Shown here piece after piece: positions 52,801 through 58,800 of a stretch of 62,000 bases of DNA. Positions within the stretch are counted from its first letter, which is position 1, and the number at the start of each line of letters is the position of its first letter. The translations under genes were made by a program, and so were the position numbers. Source of the stretch: Liolophura sinensis. Lineage: Eukaryota; Mollusca; Polyplacophora; Chitonida; Chitonidae. The DNA is taken from positions 19,705,853 through 19,767,852 of the forward strand of contig NC_088296.1 of NCBI RefSeq assembly GCF_032854445.1. Direction: 5' to 3'. A model generated the notes under the pieces. It searched no databases. It was not told where the DNA came from and saw only the letters and a list, made by a program, of their open reading frames with translations.

Positions 52801-55800
52801 GACCAGCAGCTGATAGGGGTCAAACCCACCCAGTCAGAGCCGGTCAAATAGCATTCTTCACTACTTTTCCTTACCGTGCATTTACTTCTATTTTCTGAGG
52901 GGGAAAACTTGACAATTTATATATCTAGAATGAAACTTTGCACCTTGCAGGCAAAATAATATCACCAATAAACAGGAAAAAAAATGAAAACGAAAAAGGC
53001 AGCCAAAAGGAGCACACGAAAATGTATATAAAAGTGGCAAGGGATTACATTCGTAATAATTGCTGATTGAAGCCGTCTCAGATTGATGTGTTTCAGTTCT
53101 GCCTCTTCCATGGACCGGCCCGATAGCACAGTTGGTAGAGCATCCGCTTCGGGAGAGGTAGATCCAGTGTCAATTCTGGGTCGCGTCACGCCTAAGAATT
53201 TAAAAGATGAAGTTGTAAATTCCTCTCTTGGCGTTCAGCATGAAGGGGACAGTGCAACGACTGGTTGACCTGTATCAGTATAATCGCTTGGGCGGGTCGG
53301 CTTACTTGCCTTCGGTAAGCCGTCTCATTAAAGCAACACTATCTAGTGTTGCTTCAATGAGACGGTGGGAATCCTTCCTGCAACAAGGAGGCACGTTCAT
53401 GCACTCTAAAGTGCCTGACTAAAAAATTGTTAAGTACGATTTTAAGCCTCAACCAGTCACTCTTCCGTGGAGGAATAGCAGTTAGTTAACCGCAGACTGG
53501 CCCAAGTTAGTAAAATACAACGCATATAAAACAAAAGTGACGTCCACAATGGTCTATAATGTAGAACTATCATCGACTGCCAGTGAATATGAAGTACTGC
53601 TCATTATACAAACAACTGAAATCTATGCATAAAAACTTTCATAAATGTCTTTTAGATTTTTTAAGAGTGTTGAAAGGCATTTAGATATTTGATTACTTTA
53701 GTGGGCTTCATACGCCAACGGAGGGTATCTAGGAATCCTGACGTCACATCGCTTTTTTTTTTTTGGTGTTCACCAAATGGAGGGAATATTTGGGAACATT
53801 ATTTTAGTAATCTTTCGCACATGGGTAAAAAGAGTTATTCCGACATTCAGTGTCGTAATTAGAGCTGGAAAAAAGTATATTTATGCATAACTTGAAGTGA
53901 TCTATTTAGTGATGCCTATTTTGATTCTTTGAGGTCTTTTCCCTCGGACATGCGTTTTCCTATTAATGACCCTCCAGATCTAGTGTGGTCTGACAGCAAC
54001 CAGCGGATGATCATGGGTTTCCTCCGGGCTTTGCTAAATTTCCTCCAGCCATACATGTATAATGCTGGCCGATGTCGTATGAGTGAAATATTCTTGGTAA
54101 AACACCAATTATATAAATAAGTCACATATTAATGGCCCTTCCCCTCTCTGTTCATGTCTGCAGATATTTACTCATCTGTACAACTACAAGTCGAGCTTCC
54201 TCATATTTTTTGATAAGCTCCAAGTGGTTGTCAGATTCAACATACTGGGCATGAAACATACCATCTATGTTGGTGACAGTCACAGAAAAGATCGAGCAAT
54301 AATCGGCATTGGCGGTAAGATTTCCCATAATGAATTTATAGACGAATATTTCTAGCCGAGTTTGGGAGATAGGTTGGATATAGGATGGGGATTTCTAATG
54401 GGACGTAGATGAAGCTGCAGGTTGTGGTTGTGCCTGGGGGAAAGAGGTGTCCCTAATAAGGTTGACTAGGGGTAGGGTGGTTGTAGTGGTCAGCGGGATT
54501 TGCCTATAACGTTAAGTACTGATATAATCGAGGGATTTTATGTAGCTCTTGGAAGGGGTATGTTTGTCTCAAGGAATTCATAAAAGGAAAGAAACTCTAA
54601 AACTAAACGAAGATTATGATTTTATGGAAAATAAACAAATTTCCTTTGTAGGTTTGTCTCCTAATTACCCCTCTTTTTATGCCTGTTTACCATTAGTAGT
54701 CAAATATTTTTGGAAATGTCAACAATAAACTTACCTCATGCCCATATGCACAATTTCCACGACAGGGTTGTTTTGACAGCTGTCACTGTTGACGTCACCA
54801 CTGTTTTGACAGCTGTCACTGTTGACGTCACGATTGTTTTGACAGCTGTCACCGTTGACGTCAAGACTGTTTTGACAGCTGTCACCGTTGACGTCACTAC
54901 TGCAGGGTACTTTCCGGACTGACCCTTCTGGGCTTAAGAAGGGCTTAGTATTTCTTAAATTCAACTTCCCACTAATAAGAAACCTAAGAGGTGTTTAGTT
55001 TTATAAACTTGTATATGCTAGGGTAGCGGTGATTTTTCCTCTGGGTTGGTGCCGTCCAAGTGAAACGATGTTTTTGGCTATTGGATTTAAACGGTTCTCC
55101 TAATAAATGAAAATTTCGTGCGTTGTGACTAAATTTACCCATCTGCTTCATTAGTGTTCCATCCAATACTCGGGAATTTTATCTTTTATGATGGCTGTCA
55201 GTTTAATGAGTGGACGAAAACGCAGTTAGTATCTTTAAAAAACACAGGTTTGAACTCATGTGGAAAATTTTAAGGTCGAACGTGAGTTAAAAAAAGAAGA
55301 ATATTATATTAAAACAGAAAAAATCTTGAAAAAAGTAAAAATAAAAGTTGAATGTGATAATTTAATATATTTTAAACCAAATGTTAATGGATATTTTTTT
55401 CTGGATTTGATGATGAGTCAAACTCTAATGTTAGAAAATCTGAGTACTCATGTCTCCAATATCATTAATGCCCAATGGTTTTTACAGTTAATACAGGGTA
55501 TTCTACTTCATCTAAAAGGTATAATAATGGTAAAATGGGAAAAACGAGAGCCAAGGGTCAACTTCTGGCCCTGTAACATTAACAGAGAATTTTGCGTTTA
55601 ATCTACATGTACTACCCTATACGCCATACTGCATTTGGACCTGAGCACAGGACCTGAGCAGCGCTTAAAGCATTGATAAAATAAACAAAAAAATAATTAT
55701 ATAATTTTCATTTTTCAATAGGGAACTCCGAGAGAACAGAATGTGGGGTTATGGCTGACCCTTCTGGGATTGCTGCTTGGTCCCGGGTAACAGCACACTT

Positions 55801-58800
55801 TACCGAGCATCTCGATGAGTACAATTTCGCTTCGTTGACTTTGGCAGGCGAGTTTTACTTTTTTCTAACGTTTAAAGACAAGAAAGATTTGCACCATGGG
55901 TGGAATGTAGGCATACTTAGATCTTACATCGCCACCTTTGAACGACGTGCGGGCAAACTTAACAAATTTTTGTACCTAATGAAACGGGGTAGAGTGGCCA
56001 AATGGAAGAAAGATGTCCTCGTAGATATGATTGGGACAACAGAGACCCTAATGGGAATCACAGAAAGTTTCAACATTGATAACATGACCTTGCATGAAGC
56101 GTCAGACTTTTCACATAGCTTACTCCGGCAGGTTATGACATTAGGATATCAAGTAAACCTATTCGAGAGCCACCTGAAAATCAGCTTTGATCCTCAACCG
56201 GAGACATACACGAAAGCACTTCATAAAGCGTACGACTTGGTCAAGACACAAACAAAGAGCATTTGGTGGATCTTGTATGAAGGCTCCCTTCCTTATTATC
56301 CCGGCGACAACGTCATGGGTGTCAAGGCCAACATTAATCTGAAGCTTTTGTTCTGGCAACTAGGGATCGATGCTGAACTTATTGTGTCCTCAGAGGAATT
56401 GATGAGGTGCAGCGATTTGTACAAGTACTACGATCATATCATGCCGGATCCAGGCGGAAAGATTTACAGGCTGGCGGGTAGCGTGTATTCAAGTGAGGTG
56501 TTCATGTTTGAGTCACAGTACCGTAGTCTACACAGCCTATTGAACATACTAACCGTAGAGGCAGGGGTAGGTATAGAGGCAGCTTTTTCAGATAGCCGCC
56601 CTTTGTTTGCTGTCAAACTGCATGTTAATTTTCACCTGTTTTCGAGTCGAGTCATTGGAAATCTGTTCATAACCAACGACGAAGTGGCGGGGGTAGTCCA
56701 TTTAGTCATTCTGAGGCTATTTCGTGTGAGACTAACGCTTGGATTCGCCATACCAAAGCAACCCTACGATTTGGCCATTTGGCTGAATGGCGAATTTCTT
56801 CCAGGAGACGAAACCGCCTTCAACGCTTCGCTAATGCTGTGGACTCAACGCATGTTGACGATTATTAGAAGGGACACCAAAAACAAACTGAATTTCGCGA
56901 AGGAAGCGCTGGTAAATCGTAAAAATGACGCGCTCAGTTTTGAAAAGAAGCTCGAAAAGCTCTTGATGGACGCGGACACTAAACAGTCTGAATTTGACAG
57001 GGCCATTGAAAACCTCGAGGTAGCCCAAACTGACTTGGAGAAAGCTAAAACTTCATTCTATGCTGCATTAGAGACGCTGTCTGCCAAGCAGAAAAATGTA
57101 AAGGAAATTTGCAGTGTAACCGATTGTGAGTTCGAGTGTTTGGCGGTGCTAAGAAATAATCCGTGCGGTGACATGCATAGACCATGTGTGGAAAAGCAAG
57201 TCTGCACCGCGAAGGTAAGCCAAATTAAATGTCGTTTACAAAATTTTGCGTGTAGTGTTGTAAACAGTATGGCATTTGCCGCTCTTGAGGGGGCTAAAGG
57301 CATCGTGCATGGGGCCATGAAACTGTTAAACATGTCAAAATATGTTGTGTCCATTGCCCAAATTTTAGTGGATAAAGCTAGGTTTCTGCTTGATAGCGCT
57401 AAACACCTTTATTTCGTTACTGCAAAATCGTCACAGATTGCTCGCAGGATACTGAGTCTAGCGATTAAAGGAGTGGACTACTTGAAAGTCAGCACGGAAT
57501 GGGTTTTTGAAGTCTTTGATAGTGTAATTGCAAACACGCTGAGCCGTTTTTTAGACTTCAGACAGTGCGGGTTTAAAGTTAAAATCTCCTCGAAGAACCC
57601 TTTTATAGTTCAGGCATACTGTGAAGTTAATTTCCGGCTTAGGGGATGGGAAATGCAACATTTCACAATTAATTTCAACGATATAGCTGGGACATTGTCA
57701 GGTTTTGTCAAGGCCTGTATTAACAAAGTGAAAAACAGCTTCGGAAGAGTGAAACGTGCAGTTAGGAATAGGGATATTTTAGTTTCAAAAGTCACACATG
57801 ACTCGCATTTAGAATATGTTTCTTGGGATGTTAGATGCAAACAGTACAAGGTAATCGTTCGTTTTCTAAACACAAGCGTCGGAGTTCTTAGAAATATTTC
57901 AAAGGAGATAATTGATGAAGCGGACGACGCGTCAAGGGAGATAATTGCTAACCAGCAACAACATGAGGCATTGTGGAAGGATGATTTGAAACTCCAGGAT
58001 TTAAACGTGGATTTACAGGTGGCTTGGAAAGAATACAACATAAGCCGGGATCAGGTAGAACACGCGTTGCGAGTAGCTCGCATCGACGGCGACGAGTTCG
58101 TCTCTGCAACGAAGGATTTCGTACAGACTGTTCATGATTCGAATCTGAAGCAAATAGGGTATCTGAGAGAGACCAGCGTCCAAAATTTGTGGCTAGCCAA
58201 CGTGGACACCAGCAACTATTCCGGGGAATGTTCAGACTTTCAGGATTGTGTCCAGTGGAGCTTTGGAGAGCTCTTTCTGCTCTTAGGCTCCCTTGAACCA
58301 GATCTGGCAACACGGTTCATGGATAGATTGATGATACTACGTGACACATTCAAAGACATGATGCTAAACAAAAGCAAAACGATCAAGGAGACGTCATCAT
58401 TTGATCCAGACTTTTCTGTACTAGACGACCTCTTGACTGTATTTTGCGGCACACTGCCAGTCATAATTCAACCCCATCAAAACAAGACCGTGCAAATCGG
58501 ACGTGCAGTTCAGTTTCACTGTATTGCTGAAAGCAACCCTCCGCCAACCTATTACTGGTTTACGGGTGAAAGTTTAATTTTCCACGGAAAAGATGTGACT
58601 GTCCTGAACTTGAAAAATGTTACGTTAGCGGACGAGGGCGTTTACGTGTGCATGGCAGGAAATCACATTGGGAACGTGTCGACGGAAGCTCGTTTAGATA
58701 TCGGCTACACCCCCATGGTCACTATCGAGTTGCCCTCCGTGTTCCATCTCCATCCAGCTGAAGCAAGGCGTCCCAAAGCTGTGGTGGATGCAAAGCCAAG

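Noticed and set aside
55260-55601. 113-codon Lys-rich frame in the intron before exon 19
   Set aside because: AT-driven composition, no phase-compatible splice sites, no domain.
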